DNA of 64,000 bases from Microbacterium kyungheense (GCF_006783905.1 NZ_VFPE01000002.1:124001-188000), one strand, 5' to 3'; shown: positions 27,388 through 39,196, counted from the stretch's first letter. Notes: generated by a model from the sequence alone, not told the origin. Made by a program: numbers and translations.

Positions 27388-28569
27388 GTGAGCATCCTCC
27401 CCGTCCCGCGAGTCGGCATCGTCGTCGTGGCCGCCGGTTCCGGCACCCGCCTCGGCGCAGGAGGCCCCAAGGCCTTCGTCGGGATCGGGCGGCACAGCAT
27501 CCTGCGTCACGCGCTGGACGGCGTCTTCGCGGCGCCCGCCGCCCAGGTCGTGATCGTCGTCCCGGAGGGCCGCGACGGTGACGCCCGGACAGAGGCGCTC
27601 CAGGCCGCAGGCGACCGCGCGGATCTCGTGACGGTCGTCACCGGCGGCGCCACGCGCCAGCAGTCGGTGGCGGCGGGACTGGCGGCGCTGTGGGGCGACG
27701 TCGAGGTCGTGCTGGTGCACGATGCCGCTCGGGCGCTGACGCCGCCGGAGGTGTTCTCGCGCGTGATCGCTGCGATCGACGCAGGGGCGGCAGGGGCGAT
27801 CCCGGTTCTGCCGGTCATCGACACCATCAAACGCGTGACCGGCGACGAGATCGTGGGCGTCGTGGACCGCTCCGAGCTCGCGGCGGCGCAGACGCCGCAG
27901 GGCTTCCGTCGTGATGTGCTCGACGCGGCATACGCCGCCGCGAGCGACGACTTCACCGACGACGCGGCGCTGGTCGCTGAGGCCGGGCACACCGTGTCGG
28001 CGGTGCCGGGGCATCCTCTCTCGTTCAAGATCACGACCGCGGCGGACCTGGACCGGGCACGGCAGCTCGTCGGCGCCGCCCCCGTCGCGACCCCCGTGCT
28101 GCCCCGCGTCGGCATCGGCACGGACGTGCACGCGTTCGGCGGCGACGGCGTGCTGTGGCTCGCGGGGCTGGAGTGGCCGGGCGAGCGCGCGCTGTCGGGT
28201 CACTCGGACGGGGATGCCGTCGCCCACGCGATCGTCGACGCCCTGCTGGCCGCGGCCGGGCTGGGCGACATCGGCACGCACTTCGGCACCGATCAGCCCC
28301 AGTACGCGGGGGCGCACGCCGAGGCGTTCCTCGCACGCACGGCAGAGATCCTTCGCGAGGAGGGATGGCGCGCGGGCAACGTGTCGGTGCAGGTCCAGGC
28401 GAACCGTCCCCGCTTCGCGGCGCGGCGCGTCGAGGCCGAGCGGGTGCTGTCGGACGCGCTCGGGGGAGTGCCGGTGTCGGTCTCGGCGACGACGACCGAC
28501 GGGCTGGGCTTCGCCGGCCGCACCGAGGGCGTCTCGGCCTCCGCGGTGGCCCTCGTCGTCCCGGTCTGA
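27388..28569 (+). CDS. ispDF: Bifunctional IspD/IspF, isoprenoid (MEP) pathway
   Basis: 393 residues. The N-terminal cytidylyltransferase (IspD) has VVAAGSGTRLGAGGPKAFV and LVHDAARALTPP. The C-terminal 2-C-methyl-D-erythritol 2,4-cyclodiphosphate synthase (IspF, from about residue 239) has IGTDVHAFG and SGHSDGDAVAHAIVDALLAA. It supplies two non-consecutive MEP-pathway steps. The fusion is natural in several bacteria, while mycobacteria keep separate ispD and ispF next to carD. GTG 27388 follows TAGCGT (27376-27381) by 6 nt, so it is leaderless. Confidence 0.96.
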   Translation: MSILPVPRVGIVVVAAGSGTRLGAGGPKAFVGIGRHSILRHALDGVFAAPAAQVVIVVPEGRDGDARTEALQAAGDRADLVTVVTGGATRQQSVAAGLAALWGDVEVVLVHDAARALTPPEVFSRVIAAIDAGAAGAIPVLPVIDTIKRVTGDEIVGVVDRSELAAAQTPQGFRRDVLDAAYAAASDDFTDDAALVAEAGHTVSAVPGHPLSFKITTAADLDRARQLVGAAPVATPVLPRVGIGTDVHAFGGDGVLWLAGLEWPGERALSGHSDGDAVAHAIVDALLAAAGLGDIGTHFGTDQPQYAGAHAEAFLARTAEILREEGWRAGNVSVQVQANRPRFAARRVEAERVLSDALGGVPVSVSATTTDGLGFAGRTEGVSASAVALVVPV

Positions 28570-28573
28570 GGCG

Positions 28574-29041
28574 TCAGAGCGCGAGCGTCATGAAGCGGGA
28601 GTGCGGGTCGGGAAGGTAGCCGTCGAAGGGCCCGCAGTCCACGAACCCCGCACTCTCGTACAGGCGGTGCGCCGGTGCGAAGTCCTCGGTGATCCCGGTC
28701 TCCAGCCACAGGCCGGTCATGCCGCGCTCGCGGGCCGAGTGGACGACGTGCTCCAGCAGGGCGCGGCCCACGCCGGTGCCGCGGAAGCCGTCGCCCACGC
28801 GCATCGACTTGATCTCGCCGCGATCCGCTGCCAGGTCGCGCAGCGCCGCGATGCCGGCGATCCGGTCGTCGATCCACGCCGACCACACCGTGATGCCGGG
28901 GCGGCGGAGCGCGTCGACGTCGAGCGCGTGCACGCTCTCGGGCGGCGCCGTGCCCACCAGCGCGGCGAGGTGGAAGGCGACGAGACGGCGGGTGTCGTCG
29001 CCGCTCAGGTCGTCGGGGCGGATCTCGATGGTGCTCAGCAT
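28574..29041 (-). CDS. GNAT-family N-acetyltransferase
   Basis: 155 residues with the acetyl-CoA loop GTGVGRALLEHVVHSARERG and the following strand GLWLETGITEDFAPAHRLYE. The acceptor is unknown. It converges with ispDF, with the stop codons 4 nt apart, and lies 46 nt after the start of the EamA gene on the same strand. It is absent from the mycobacterial version of this gene order. Confidence 0.88.
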   Translation of the reverse strand: MLSTIEIRPDDLSGDDTRRLVAFHLAALVGTAPPESVHALDVDALRRPGITVWSAWIDDRIAGIAALRDLAADRGEIKSMRVGDGFRGTGVGRALLEHVVHSARERGMTGLWLETGITEDFAPAHRLYESAGFVDCGPFDGYLPDPHSRFMTLAL

Positions 29042-29087
29042 GACGCGCCCAGTGTGCCACGCGCACGTTGCAGGGGTGTTTCGCGGC

Positions 29088-30014
29088 TCAGGCCTCGACG
29101 GCGAACGGCTCGGGGTCGCGCGGCGCGCGCGACCCCCACGCCAGCAGGGCCAGCCCCGCGGCGAGCACGACGAGACCCGCGATCGCGAGCGGGGACAGCC
29201 GTTCGCCCAGCACCACGATCCCGAGGATGGCTGCGGTCAGCGGCTCGCCGAGCGTCAGGGTCGCGGCGGTCGCCGCAGTCAGGCCGCTGAGTCCCCACGT
29301 GAACAGCACGTACGCGATCGCGATGGTGCCGATCCCCAGCCACAGCGCCATCGTGAGCCCGCTCGTCGCGCCGAGCCAGGTCAGGTCGACGAACGGCACG
29401 GCGAACGCGCACAGCACCGCCGAGCTCGCGCCCATCGCCCCGACGACCGTGAAGGGATCCCACCCGTCGTCCAGCAGGCGGCGCTGAGCGTTGGCGATGA
29501 CCGCGAACGACGCGCCCGCGCCGATCGAGCCGAGCAGGCCCAGGGCATCGGTGCCGCCGCTGCCGCCGGCCTCGCCGCCGGTGCCCAGAAGCCCGACGCC
29601 GAGCGTGGCGAGGGCGGTCGCTCCCATCCAGACCAGGCTCGGCATCCTCCTGGTCAGCGCCCATTCGAGCAGTCCGGCGAGGATCGGCGCCGAGCCCAGG
29701 GCGACCACCGTGCCCACGGCGACGCCGTTGCGTTCGGTGCCGAGGAAGAACAGCGGCTGGTACAGGGCCAGGCACGCGCCGGTCAGGACCATGAGCGAGA
29801 GCGGGCGCGCGCTCAGCCGTGGCCGCGGCGCGCCGCTGTGGCGCCGCGCGTGGCGTGCGGCGAGTGTGAACGCGATGAGCGCCAGGCCCGTCCCGCCGAT
29901 GACCATGCGCATGACGCCGATCGACAGCGGCGTCGTGCCGTCCGGGCCGAGGGCCTGCGAGCTGCCGGTGGTGCCGAACAGCAGCGCGGCGGCGAGGACG
30001 GCGAGGGCGTACAT
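29088..30014 (-). CDS. EamA-family (drug/metabolite) transporter
   Basis: 308 residues with about ten membrane helices and two EamA repeats, the second starting near AGASFAVIANAQRRLLDDGW. The family exports amino acids, metabolites or drugs; the substrate is not predictable. It starts at ATG 30014 and diverges from cysS. Confidence 0.88.
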   Translation of the reverse strand: MYALAVLAAALLFGTTGSSQALGPDGTTPLSIGVMRMVIGGTGLALIAFTLAARHARRHSGAPRPRLSARPLSLMVLTGACLALYQPLFFLGTERNGVAVGTVVALGSAPILAGLLEWALTRRMPSLVWMGATALATLGVGLLGTGGEAGGSGGTDALGLLGSIGAGASFAVIANAQRRLLDDGWDPFTVVGAMGASSAVLCAFAVPFVDLTWLGATSGLTMALWLGIGTIAIAYVLFTWGLSGLTAATAATLTLGEPLTAAILGIVVLGERLSPLAIAGLVVLAAGLALLAWGSRAPRDPEPFAVEA

Positions 30015-30087
30015 CGCTTCAAGTTCTACCAGGCGCGCGGCCGCCGTGACCCGCGGGTTCCCAGGGGCGCGCCGGTAGGCTGGTGCA

Positions 30088-31507
<1,420 letters not shown>

Positions 31508-31515
<8 letters not shown>

Positions 31516-32512
31516 GCCAGGACGCCCCGGCGCGGGCAACAGCAAGAAGAAGGGTGCCCTGAAGGGCACCGGCGGCCACGGTCGCAAGTCCCTCGAAGGG
31601 CGCGGACCGACCCCCAAGGCCGAGGACCGTGCCTGGCACGTCGCCGGCAAGCGCAAGGCGGCCGCTGAGCGGTACGCCGCCGCGGGCGGCAAGGGCAAGC
31701 CCGGACAGAAGCCGCAGGGCTCGAACCCGAACCGGTCGGGCAAGTCGAAGGCGGGCGACGACACCGAGACCGTCACCGGGCGCAACTCGGTGCTCGAGGC
31801 GCTGCGCGCGAAGATCCCCGCAACGGCGTTCTACATCGCGCAGCGCGTCGAGATGGACGACCGCGTGAAAGAGATGCTGTCGATCGCGAGCCACCGGGGG
31901 ATCCCGGTGCTGGAGGTCACGCGTCCGGAGCTCGATCGCATGGCCGGCTTCGACGGCGTGCACCAGGGCGTCGCACTGAAGGTGCCGCCGTACGAGTACG
32001 CGCACCCGCAGGACCTGCTGGAAGAGATCATCGACCGCGACCAGGTGCCGCTGCTGATCGCCCTGGACGGCATCACCGACCCGCGCAACCTGGGCGCCAT
32101 CATCCGATCGACTGCCGCGTTCGGCGGGCACGGCGTGATCGTGCCGCAGCGCCGATCGGCGGGCGTCAACTCGGCCGCCTGGAAGACGAGTGCCGGTGCC
32201 GCCGCGCGCATCCCGGTCGCCGTCGCCCCGAACCTCACGACGACGCTCAAGGAGTTCAAGAAGCAGGGCGTGTTCGTGCTCGGCCTGGACGGCGGCGGCG
32301 ATGTGTCGCTCCCCGCCCTCGAGCTCGCCGACCGTCCCGTCGTGATCGTCGTCGGCTCCGAGGGCAAGGGGCTCTCGAGGCTGGTCACCGAGACGTGCGA
32401 CCAGATCGTGTCGATCCCGATCTCGTCGGCGACGGAGTCCTTGAACGCCGGCATCGCGGCCTCCGTCGCGCTGTACCAGGTGTCGTCCCTGCGCAGCGCC
32501 GACCTCGTCTGA
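31508..32512 (+). CDS. rlmB: 23S rRNA 2'-O-methyltransferase RlmB/TrmH-family
   Basis: 334 residues. A long basic Gly/Lys-rich N-terminal extension (about 90 residues) precedes the SpoU substrate-binding domain (VTGRNSVLEALRAKIPATAF). The knotted SPOUT domain has LDGITDPRNLGAIIRSTAAF, VVGSEGKGLSRL and the knot ISSATESLNAGIAASVALY. It should methylate the ribose of a 23S rRNA guanosine. The ATG lies inside the cysS 3' end, so it is translationally coupled. The order cysS-rlmB is conserved in actinobacteria. Confidence 0.93.
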
Positions 32513-32537
32513 AACACCCCACTCGAAAGGGACGCAC

Positions 32538-33182
32538 ATGGCACGCATCGCCGTCATCGGAGGCTCCGGCTACGCCGGCCGGCACATTGTCGCCGAGGCG
32601 GTGAGCCGAGGTCACAGCGTGCTGTCGATCGCACGGCGCATCCCGAGCGAACGACAGCCCGGTGCGATGTACATCGAGGGGTCGCTGACCGACGTCCCGG
32701 CGCTGCTCGCACAGCTGCAGGGCGTCGACGTCGTCGTCTCGGCGGTGGCGCCGCGCGGCGACATGGCGGGGCTCGTGCGCCCGAACATCGCCGCCCTGGT
32801 CTCGGCGCTCCCCGAGGGGGTGCGCATCGGCGTGATCGGCGGCGCCGGCGGCAGCCTCGTCACCGAGGGCGGCGAGCGCCTGGTCGACCTCCCCACGTTC
32901 TCGGAGGACTACAAGCCCGAGGCGCTCGAAGCGCTCGGCGTGCTCGAAGACCTGCAGGCGCTCTCGCCCGACGCGGCGGACTGGTTCTACATCCACCCGG
33001 CCGGGGGCTTCGGCGCCTGGAACCCGGGGGAGCGCACCGGCGAGTACCGCACGGGGGGCGACGTCGTCGTCACGGACCCCGAAGGCGAGTCGTACATCTC
33101 GGGTCCCGATCTGGCCGTCGCGATCGTCGACGAGATCGAGCACCCGCAGCATCCGCGCCGTCGGTTCACCGTCGGCTACTGA
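32538..33182 (+). CDS. NAD(P)-binding NmrA/atypical SDR-like protein
   Basis: 214 residues with a Rossmann glycine motif IAVIGGSGYAGRHIVAEAVS at the start and no clear SDR YxxxK pair. It resembles the NAD(P)H-binding family that includes YwnB and flavin-reductase-like proteins. Substrate and reaction are unknown. GAAAGGGA precedes ATG 32538. It follows rlmB by 25 nt and may be cotranscribed. Confidence 0.82.
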   Translation: MARIAVIGGSGYAGRHIVAEAVSRGHSVLSIARRIPSERQPGAMYIEGSLTDVPALLAQLQGVDVVVSAVAPRGDMAGLVRPNIAALVSALPEGVRIGVIGGAGGSLVTEGGERLVDLPTFSEDYKPEALEALGVLEDLQALSPDAADWFYIHPAGGFGAWNPGERTGEYRTGGDVVVTDPEGESYISGPDLAVAIVDEIEHPQHPRRRFTVGY

Positions 33183-33196
33183 CGGGCGAGCCCCGG

Positions 33197-34507
33197 TCAG
33201 ACGAGGTCGCGCCAGTCGATGTCGTCGTCCTCGTCGTCGTCGAGGACGGGACTCGATGAGGTGATGACGGGCAGCGACACCGTCTCGGTGGGCGGGCCCA
33301 TGAGGGTCGCCTCGTCGCGGCGGTGCCGCAGCACGTTGTCGATGTAGCTCGACAGCGCCTCGGCGAGCGGTACGGACTTGCCTTTCGCCTGCGACAGGTA
33401 CCAGCGGTGCTCCAGGAGCTGGTGGAAGACCTCGGCCGGCTCCAGCTTCGCGCGCAGGTCCCACGGGATCGCCTTGACGACGGGCTCGAAGACACGGGTC
33501 AGCCACTCGTGCGCGGCCATCTCCTCGTCGTCGCCCAGCCGCGACACCCGCACGCGGAACTCGTCCAGGTCATTGAGCAGGCGGCGCGCCTGGTTCTCTT
33601 CGACATCGAGACCGGTCAGGCGCAGCAGCCGGCGCTGGTGATGCCCGGCATCCACCACCTTCGGCTGGATCGACACCCTCGTGCCGTCCGCGGTCGTCTG
33701 GATGGACATCTCGCCGATGTCGAAGCCGAGGTCGTTGAGGCGCTGCACGCGCTGCGTGAGACGCCATGCCTCGTCGGCGCGGAAGGACTCCTCGTCGGTG
33801 AGGGCGGCCCACAGCGAGTGGTACGCCGAGACGATGCCGTCGGCGATCGCGATGGCGTCGACGCCGCCTTCGAGACGGCCGCCGGCCTCGAGGTCCATGA
33901 TCTCGCCGGCGATGTTCGTGCGCGCAACGTCGAGGTCGTGCGCGCGCTGCCCGGGCGTGAGTCCGCTCTCGTGCAGCTCACCGGTCTCGGCGTCGACGAG
34001 GTACGCGGCGAAGGCGCCCGCATCGCGGCGGAACAGCGTGTTCGACAGCGACACGTCGCCCCAGAAGAAGCCCACGTTGTGCAGGCGCACGAGCAGCAGC
34101 GCGAGCGCGTCGACGAGCCTCGTCGCGGTGTCGGGCCGCAGCACCTGGGTGAACAGGGCGCGGTAGGGGAGGGAGAACTTCAGGTGCGCGGTGACGAGGG
34201 CCGCCGGGAGCGGATCGCCGGCGGCATCCGTCCGTCCCGCGATGACCGCGACCCGCTCCACGCACGGCACATCGAGGCGGGCCAGGTTGCCGAGCATGTC
34301 GTACTCGCGCCGCGCCATCGCCTCGGTCGTCTCTTTGATGGCGACGACGCGTCCCGAGAGGTTCGCGAAACGGACCAGATGGCGCGAGATGCCCTTGGGG
34401 AGGAAGACGATGTGGTTCGACGGCCACTCGCCGAGCGGTGTGGACCACGGCAGGGTGAGCAGGCCGGGGTCGACGCTGCTCGCGGTGATGCTCAACGCGT
34501 CGGACAA
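33197..34507 (-). CDS. DUF4032 protein with kinase-like fold
   Basis: 436 residues. A Lys in RVVAIKETTEAMARREYD and the segment FFWGDVSLSNTLFRRDAG mirror the VAIK and HxDxxxxN parts of protein-kinase-like enzymes; a later DAETGE could act as a DFG-like site. The C-terminal half is the DUF4032 region (AHEWLTRVFEPVVKAIPWDL). Whether it phosphorylates anything is unknown. The start is TTG 34507 with GGGAGGG upstream. It is monocistronic, after the ugpC-like gene terminator. Confidence 0.8.
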   Translation of the reverse strand: MSDALSITASSVDPGLLTLPWSTPLGEWPSNHIVFLPKGISRHLVRFANLSGRVVAIKETTEAMARREYDMLGNLARLDVPCVERVAVIAGRTDAAGDPLPAALVTAHLKFSLPYRALFTQVLRPDTATRLVDALALLLVRLHNVGFFWGDVSLSNTLFRRDAGAFAAYLVDAETGELHESGLTPGQRAHDLDVARTNIAGEIMDLEAGGRLEGGVDAIAIADGIVSAYHSLWAALTDEESFRADEAWRLTQRVQRLNDLGFDIGEMSIQTTADGTRVSIQPKVVDAGHHQRRLLRLTGLDVEENQARRLLNDLDEFRVRVSRLGDDEEMAAHEWLTRVFEPVVKAIPWDLRAKLEPAEVFHQLLEHRWYLSQAKGKSVPLAEALSSYIDNVLRHRRDEATLMGPPTETVSLPVITSSSPVLDDDEDDDIDWRDLV

Positions 34508-34544
34508 CGCGCCCTCCCTCGTTCGTCGGGTTCGGGGGGAACAG

Positions 34545-34586
34545 CGCGACGGCGCGGGGGGAGTGACTCCCGCCCGCGCCGTCGCG
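34545..34586 (-). terminator. Terminator after the ugpC-like gene
   Basis: CGCGACGGCGCGGG (34545-34558) pairs perfectly with CCCGCGCCGTCGCG (34573-34586), and the loop forms a second small hairpin. It starts 11 nt after the stop of the leftward ATPase gene and 38 nt before the DUF4032 start. Confidence 0.85.
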
Positions 34587-34596
34587 AAGGAACTGC

Positions 34597-35700
<1,104 letters not shown>

Positions 35701-35952
35701 GTTCTCTTCTCCTTCACCGGCAGGTACGTGCCGGACGATCCGTAGTGATGGAATGAGCGGGGGCTTTCCCGCACGCCCGTCGTCGGGCGCTCGCATCAGT
35801 ATGCCACGCGCGATGACACACCGCGCACGGAGGTTGCGTCTGGGCATTTCCCAGGGTGGCTGGCTAGCATCGTGGACGGCCGCTTTCCCGTGTGGCCCCG
35901 CGCAGTTTTCCGCCCCGCAGCCCGCGAGACGGCCTTCGCCCCGAGAGGTTTC

Positions 35953-36903
35953 ATGTCGAGCGACGAGTCAACGAACGCCGCGTCCAGCGAGCGCCGCGAC
36001 GCCGTGCGCGAGAAGGCGCAGCAGGTGAAGGCGCGCCAGTCGCGTGCCCGGGCCATCCGGCGCACGACGCTCGTCACCTTCGGGCTCGCCGTCATCGCCG
36101 CGATCGCGGTCGTCGTGACCTGGACGGTCTCGTCGAGCGCGTCCAAGCCGATGGCCGATCCCTCGAACGTGTCGGGCGGCTTCGTGGTCACCGGCGTGAC
36201 GGGCACCGGAGTGCCCTCGGCCGACAACGGCGCCGGCTCGGCCGAAGCGACGCCCGCCCCCACCGGCGACGCGGCGGCGACAGAGGCGGAGCCGACTCCC
36301 GCCGCGACACCCACCGAGGCCCCGGCCGTCGACATCCGCGTCTATGTGGACTACCTCTCCAGCGGCTCGCGCGACTTCCAGGTCGCGAACGTGAAGCAGC
36401 TCTCGCAGTGGGTGGACTCCGGCGCGGCGACCCTGACCTACTACCCGGTCGCGATGCTCACGGCCAAGTCCAACGGCACCAAGTACTCGCTGCGCGCCGC
36501 GGGCGCCGCCGCGTGCGTCGCACAGAACTCGCCGGACTACTTCTTCGCGTTCAACAACGCGCTCCTCACCCAGCAGCCCGGCGTCGACTCGGACGGACTG
36601 AGCGACCCCGAGCTCGCCGATCTGGCACAGGCGGTCGGCGTTGACGGCCCGAAGGTCGTGCGCAGCTGCATCGAGTCGCAGTCGTACACGCCCTGGGTCA
36701 AGACGGCGACCGAGCAGGCGCTCAAGGAGCTGCCGGATTCCGGCGGCGTCGCCCTCACGGCGACCCCGATGATCCTCGTCAACGGCACGCAGTACGTCGG
36801 CAAGATCGACGACCCCAAGGAGTTCGCGCAGTTCGTGCTCACCGTCGCGAGCGACTCGTACTACAAGGCGACGCCGACCCCCACGGTCACCCCGACGCCG
36901 TGA
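35953..36903 (+). CDS. Membrane-anchored DsbA-fold protein lacking the CxxC
   Basis: 316 residues. A basic N-terminus, one membrane helix (about 38-60) and a long Thr/Pro/Ala/Glu linker precede a DsbA/thioredoxin-fold domain (VDIRVYVDYL onward). The first strand reads VDYLSSGSRDFQ, where DsbA-like proteins have CxxC, so the redox site is replaced by SSGS. The cis-Pro segment is present (ALTATPMILVNGTQYVG). Two other cysteines (AAACVAQ, VVRSCIES) remain. It is probably an exported binding or chaperone protein, not a disulfide oxidase. ATG 35953 has GAGG before it; a -10-like TAGCAT is at 35865-35870. The 252-bp gap before it holds nothing else clear. Confidence 0.82.
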   Translation: MSSDESTNAASSERRDAVREKAQQVKARQSRARAIRRTTLVTFGLAVIAAIAVVVTWTVSSSASKPMADPSNVSGGFVVTGVTGTGVPSADNGAGSAEATPAPTGDAAATEAEPTPAATPTEAPAVDIRVYVDYLSSGSRDFQVANVKQLSQWVDSGAATLTYYPVAMLTAKSNGTKYSLRAAGAAACVAQNSPDYFFAFNNALLTQQPGVDSDGLSDPELADLAQAVGVDGPKVVRSCIESQSYTPWVKTATEQALKELPDSGGVALTATPMILVNGTQYVGKIDDPKEFAQFVLTVASDSYYKATPTPTVTPTP

Positions 36904-36909
36904 CGCCCG

Positions 36910-36929
36910 GCGCCCGCGATGACGGGCGC
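36910..36929 (+). terminator. Weak hairpin after the DsbA-fold gene
   Basis: GCGCCCG and CGGGCGC pair over 7 bp with a 6-nt loop, starting 6 nt after the stop. No T-run follows. The -10-like TAGACT at 36945-36950 beyond it probably starts the tRNA-Thr transcript. Confidence 0.5.
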
Positions 36930-36959
36930 GCGAACACGCCCCGCTAGACTGGGCGCTCT

Positions 36960-37032
36960 GCCGGCTTGGCGCAATTGGTAGCGCACCGTACTTGTAATAC
37001 GGGGGTTGCAGGTTCAAGTCCTGTAGCCGGCA
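36960..37032 (+). tRNA. tRNA-Thr (anticodon TGT)
   Basis: A 73-nt cloverleaf: acceptor stem GCCGGCT / AGCCGGC (36960-36966 and 37025-37031), D-loop with AATTGGTA, anticodon stem CCGTA / TACGG around loop CTTGTAA (anticodon TGT at 36994-36996), and T-arm with GGTTCAAGTCC. The discriminator base is A and the CCA end is not fully encoded (CCG follows). It reads threonine ACA codons. Confidence 0.97.
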
Positions 37033-37057
37033 CCGTCGGGCGTCGCCCGTGGCGTGC

Positions 37058-37333
37058 TCAGACCTTGTGCACGCTCAGCAGCTGCCAGCCTTCGGGCACC
37101 TTCGCCTCGAGCGCAGCCTGGTCGTCGGCCTCGATCTGCTCGACACCGTCGCGGCGGGCGATCTTCGCGGTCGAGGTGAGCAGCTGCGAGCCCTTCGGCA
37201 TGGCTGCGGGCACGTCCGTGACCACCCACCCGGCGGGCAGCTGCGCGTCCACGGCGGCGCGCAGCGCCGCGAGCGATTCGCCCTGCACCTCGAACGTACG
37301 GGTCTCGACGGGACGGATGCGGCCGATCAGCAT
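37058..37333 (-). CDS. Small conserved hypothetical protein
   Basis: 91 residues, soluble, with a beta-alpha repeat appearance: AVDAQLPAGWVVTDV early and ALEAKVPEGWQLLSVHKV late are similar, suggesting an internal duplication of a ~40-residue unit. No named family. TAGAGT (37345-37340 on the minus strand), 6 nt before ATG 37333, supports a leaderless start. It lies 25 nt beyond the tRNA on the opposite strand. Confidence 0.7.
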   Translation of the reverse strand: MLIGRIRPVETRTFEVQGESLAALRAAVDAQLPAGWVVTDVPAAMPKGSQLLTSTAKIARRDGVEQIEADDQAALEAKVPEGWQLLSVHKV

Positions 37334-37380
37334 GCGTCCACTCTACGGACCGGGGACGGTGACGCCCGGTGGCCGCGCGC

Positions 37381-38043
37381 TCAGTCGCCGGGCTCGAACG
37401 TGACCGTCACGGGCGTCGCGCCGCTCGCGCGGTCGAACAGGATGTTGCCGGTGATCTCGGCAGGCCCGCCCTGCGAGGGACCGATCTGCGCGGTGAACGT
37501 GTCGCCTTCGCCGGTCCGGTTGAACTCGCCGAGCTGTTCCGTCAGCGGGTCGAGCTGTGCGGCATCCCATCCCAGATCGGGGGCGAGCGCACGCAGGTAG
37601 TCCAGCGCGCCCGTCCAGTTGCTCGTCACGTCCGGGACGAAGGTGACCGACGCGAGCTCGCCGTCGACGCTGGTGGCGGTCAGGCCCGCGATGTCGTCGA
37701 GGACGTACAGCTCCTCGCCTGCGGCGACCACGGCACGCACCGGGCGGCGGAACTCGGCGGACTTCTCGCCGTTTTCGGGCAGCCCGAGTTCCGCGGCGGA
37801 GAGTGCGCCCTCGCCGATGCGCACCTTGAACGTCCCCGAGACGTTGACGTAGTCGAACCCGGTGTCGGTGAGCATGCTCGACCCGTCCGATGCGCGCTGG
37901 TCGTCGGATGCCGCGGGCCGGTCCTGCGCCCACCAGGACCCCTGGATCGCGAGGGAGGCGACGACGACGCCGGCGATGATCAGCACCAGCACCGTGGCCG
38001 GAAGCCACGTGAGGAGTGTTCTGGTTCGCGACGAGACGGGCAC
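37381..38043 (-). CDS. Single-span membrane-anchored protein (possibly DUF4245)
   Basis: 220 residues: one N-terminal membrane helix (LLTWLPATVLVLIIAGVVVA) and an extracytoplasmic domain with FDYVNVSGTFKVRIGEG and a repeated two-lobe beta pattern. It resembles actinobacterial DUF4245 proteins, but I am not certain. The start is GTG 38043, with TACCCT 5 nt upstream; the longer frame to 38466 is antisense to the neighbouring transporter. It diverges from that transporter. Confidence 0.7.
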   Translation of the reverse strand: MPVSSRTRTLLTWLPATVLVLIIAGVVVASLAIQGSWWAQDRPAASDDQRASDGSSMLTDTGFDYVNVSGTFKVRIGEGALSAAELGLPENGEKSAEFRRPVRAVVAAGEELYVLDDIAGLTATSVDGELASVTFVPDVTSNWTGALDYLRALAPDLGWDAAQLDPLTEQLGEFNRTGEGDTFTAQIGPSQGGPAEITGNILFDRASGATPVTVTFEPGD

Positions 38044-38116
38044 GTTCCAGGGTAACTCCCGCACGTCCGGCCGACGGGTGGCCGGAAGCCGCGCGGACGC
38101 AGGGCATGATTGATCG

Positions 38117-39082
38117 GTGACCGAACGCCGCCTGCCCGCCTGGATGGGCCTGGGCGCGGCGGCCGTCATCGGCGTCCTCACGGCGATCCAGGCTCGCATC
38201 AACGGGCAGCTCGGCGCGCGGCTGGGCGACGGCTTCACCGCCGCCGTCATCTCGTTCGGCTCCGGGCTCGTGGTGCTGATCGTGCTCTCACTGGTCATCC
38301 CGCAGGGCCGTCGCGGTTTCGCCGCGCTGGTCGGCGGACTGCGACGGCGCGAGCAGGACGGCAGGCGCGGCATCCCTGTCTGGATGCTGTGCGGCGGCGT
38401 CGCCGGAGCGCTCTCGGTCGCGACGCAGTCGCTCGCGGTCGGCATCATCGGCGTCGCGCTGTTCACGGTAGGCGTCGTGGCGGGTCAGACCGTGAGCGGC
38501 CTGCTGCTCGATCGCTCCGGCATCGGACCCGCCGGAGTCGTGGCCGTGACGCCGGCGCGCCTGGTCGGGGGAGCGCTGGCGATGCTCGCCGCCGCGGTAT
38601 CGCTCGCCGGCGGTGTGCACGCCCCGCCGGTGCTCATCGTGCTGCCGTTCCTCGTCGGGGCGGGGATCGCCTGGCAGTCGGCGGTCAACGGGCGCCTGCG
38701 ACAGCGCGTCGGCACACCGCTGACCGCGACGCTCGTCAACTTCATCGGCGGAACGCTGGTGCTCGGCATCGCCGAGCTCGTGCACTCGCTCACCGTGACG
38801 CCGCCGCCGACCGTCTACCCGGCCGCGCCGTGGCTCTACATCGGCGGGATCATCGGCGTGACCTACATCTTCTTGGCGGCCGCCCTCGTCTCGTACACCG
38901 GGGTGCTACTGCTCGGTCTGGGCACCGTCGTCGGCCAGGTCGTGACGTCGGTCGTCATCGACGCGCTGTGGCCCACGGCCGCCGCACCCGGACTGTGGCA
39001 GTCGCTGCTGATGTCGTCGCTCGCGATCCTCTCGGTCGTGGTCGCGGCCGTGCCGTGGCGCTGGGCGCGGCCCGCGCGCTGA
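38117..39082 (+). CDS. DMT transporter of the YdcZ/DUF606 type
   Basis: 321 residues with ten predicted membrane helices in two repeats. Each repeat starts with an inverted motif of the kind AIQARINGQLGARLG and AWQSAVNGRLRQRVGTPL, the family signature. The substrate is unknown. GTG 38117 follows CATGAT (38105-38110) by 6 nt. Confidence 0.85.
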   Translation: MTERRLPAWMGLGAAAVIGVLTAIQARINGQLGARLGDGFTAAVISFGSGLVVLIVLSLVIPQGRRGFAALVGGLRRREQDGRRGIPVWMLCGGVAGALSVATQSLAVGIIGVALFTVGVVAGQTVSGLLLDRSGIGPAGVVAVTPARLVGGALAMLAAAVSLAGGVHAPPVLIVLPFLVGAGIAWQSAVNGRLRQRVGTPLTATLVNFIGGTLVLGIAELVHSLTVTPPPTVYPAAPWLYIGGIIGVTYIFLAAALVSYTGVLLLGLGTVVGQVVTSVVIDALWPTAAAPGLWQSLLMSSLAILSVVVAAVPWRWARPAR

Positions 39083-39196
39083 GGCCGCAGCACCGCCCGG
39101 CGGCCCGACGCCGCCTCGCTCGGGAGCGTGATGGAATGGAGAGGCCCGTCCCGCTGGTACCCAGACCGCGCCACGAGTGGACGGAGGAAGAGTGAG

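Noticed and set aside
36966..37403. Frame starting MAQLVAHRTCNTGVAGSSPV
   Set aside because: This is a tRNA gene translated, a well-known annotation artefact.
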